Shown here piece by piece: positions 33,539-33,952 of a stretch of 33,952 nt of DNA (positions within the stretch are counted from its first letter, which is position 1; the number at the start of each line of letters is the position of its first letter). This DNA is from Flavobacteriales bacterium (GTDB lineage: Bacteria; Bacteroidota; Bacteroidia; Flavobacteriales; TMED113), in NCBI GenBank assembly GCA_002707245.1, contig PAMG01000014.1, forward strand, positions 1 through 33,952. Reading direction: 5' to 3'. Under the pieces are notes generated by a model that saw only the letters and a list, made by a program, of their open reading frames with translations, had not been told where the DNA came from and did no database searches. The position numbers and the translations under genes were made by a program.

Positions 33539-33952
33539 ATGGGGGCTATAAAAAAAGACATATTTCAAACACAGCCGAATGGATCAAAATCTACTGAATA
33601 TCTTTTTTCAATATTAAAAAAATGCATTGAACAAGAGTTAAATTTATTGATGACTCATAATTCTAAATTAGATCAAGCTCGGATAAACGCATTAAACTAT
33701 GTTTTAAAAAATGGCCTGCCAAATAAAAAACAAAAGGGTTGGGGTTATACGGAGTTAACGTGGTGGATGGGGTTAGCTTTTTCAGAAAATAGAACCAGTC
33801 CTTCACGTTCCGATGAATATTTAAAAATACTGCCGCCAAAAAGTGAGTTTTTTATTCTTGTTTTAAATGGAAAAGTTCAAAAAGATTTATGCAACCTTCC
33901 AAATAACATATCAATAACAGATTTGGAGGATTTAAAAGAAGATGTTCTTATA
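33539..33952 (+). CDS. sufD: Fe-S cluster assembly protein SufD (5' part)
   Basis: The first 138 codons of a gene that continues past the right edge. It starts MGAIKKDIFQTQ. The segment LPNKKQKGWGYTELTWW is a variant of the SufD/SufB-like LPTKKDEEWKYTNL entry, and the following FFILVLNGKVQKDLCNLPNNIS matches the usual SufD second region. Position after sufC supports the call. The trailing catalytic beta-helix part is not in the window, so completeness cannot be judged. Confidence 0.9.
   Translation, partial: MGAIKKDIFQTQPNGSKSTEYLFSILKKCIEQELNLLMTHNSKLDQARINALNYVLKNGLPNKKQKGWGYTELTWWMGLAFSENRTSPSRSDEYLKILPPKSEFFILVLNGKVQKDLCNLPNNISITDLEDLKEDVLI

Overview
The window looks like a piece of chromosome from an AT-rich, compactly organised Bacteroidota bacterium of the flavobacterial type, probably a marine or other free-living lineage. 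The evidence is a GldH gliding-motility lipoprotein, two proteins with type IX secretion (Por) C-terminal sorting domains, an IPExxxVDY-family gene beside pyk, sdhCAB in the Bacteroidota order, several -7 boxes of the form TAnnTTTG, and many Bacteroidota-style lipoproteins. The species cannot be named from the sequence alone. All convergent gene pairs overlap or lie within a few bases of each other, which fits a streamlined genome.

Layout. Positions 1-1640 are accessory-like: the 3' end of an unidentified gene, an HNH endonuclease, a cold-shock protein and a small secreted protein of unknown function, interspersed with three copies of a short repeat, two of which carry a promoter-like -7 box. 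tRNA-Asn and its terminator close this stretch. From 1903 to 10442 come housekeeping genes: a PfkB kinase, rnhA and purN (leftward), then acpP-fabF-IPExxxVDY-pyk (rightward), then pheS, a small lipoprotein, and pgk with a conserved unknown partner. The rnc gene that I expect between fabF and the IPExxxVDY gene is absent. From 10523 to 17490 seven rightward genes are almost touching: holB, ricT, gldH, a PBP1A-type penicillin-binding protein, scoA, scoB and an exonuclease III.

From 17491 to 21208 four leftward genes form the most distinctive cluster. In transcription order these are a redoxin-like lipoprotein with a Cys-rich N-terminus, a protein with a CxxCH cytochrome c motif fused to a copper type II monooxygenase-like fold and a type IX sorting domain, a small type IX-secreted protein, and a collagen-like protein. 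This looks like an exported redox module of unknown substrate. tRNA-Thr lies just upstream.

From 21402 to 29844 come rnr, an Ig-like lipoprotein, sdhCAB (complex II) and a Xaa-Pro aminopeptidase, all rightward. thiL is leftward, and the window ends with the Fe-S assembly genes sufA-like, sufB, sufC and the start of sufD. Suf would supply the three Fe-S clusters of SdhB and possibly the cluster of RicT. Glycolysis (Pgk, Pyk), ketone-body/acyl-CoA handling (ScoAB) and complex II give the region a central-carbon character.
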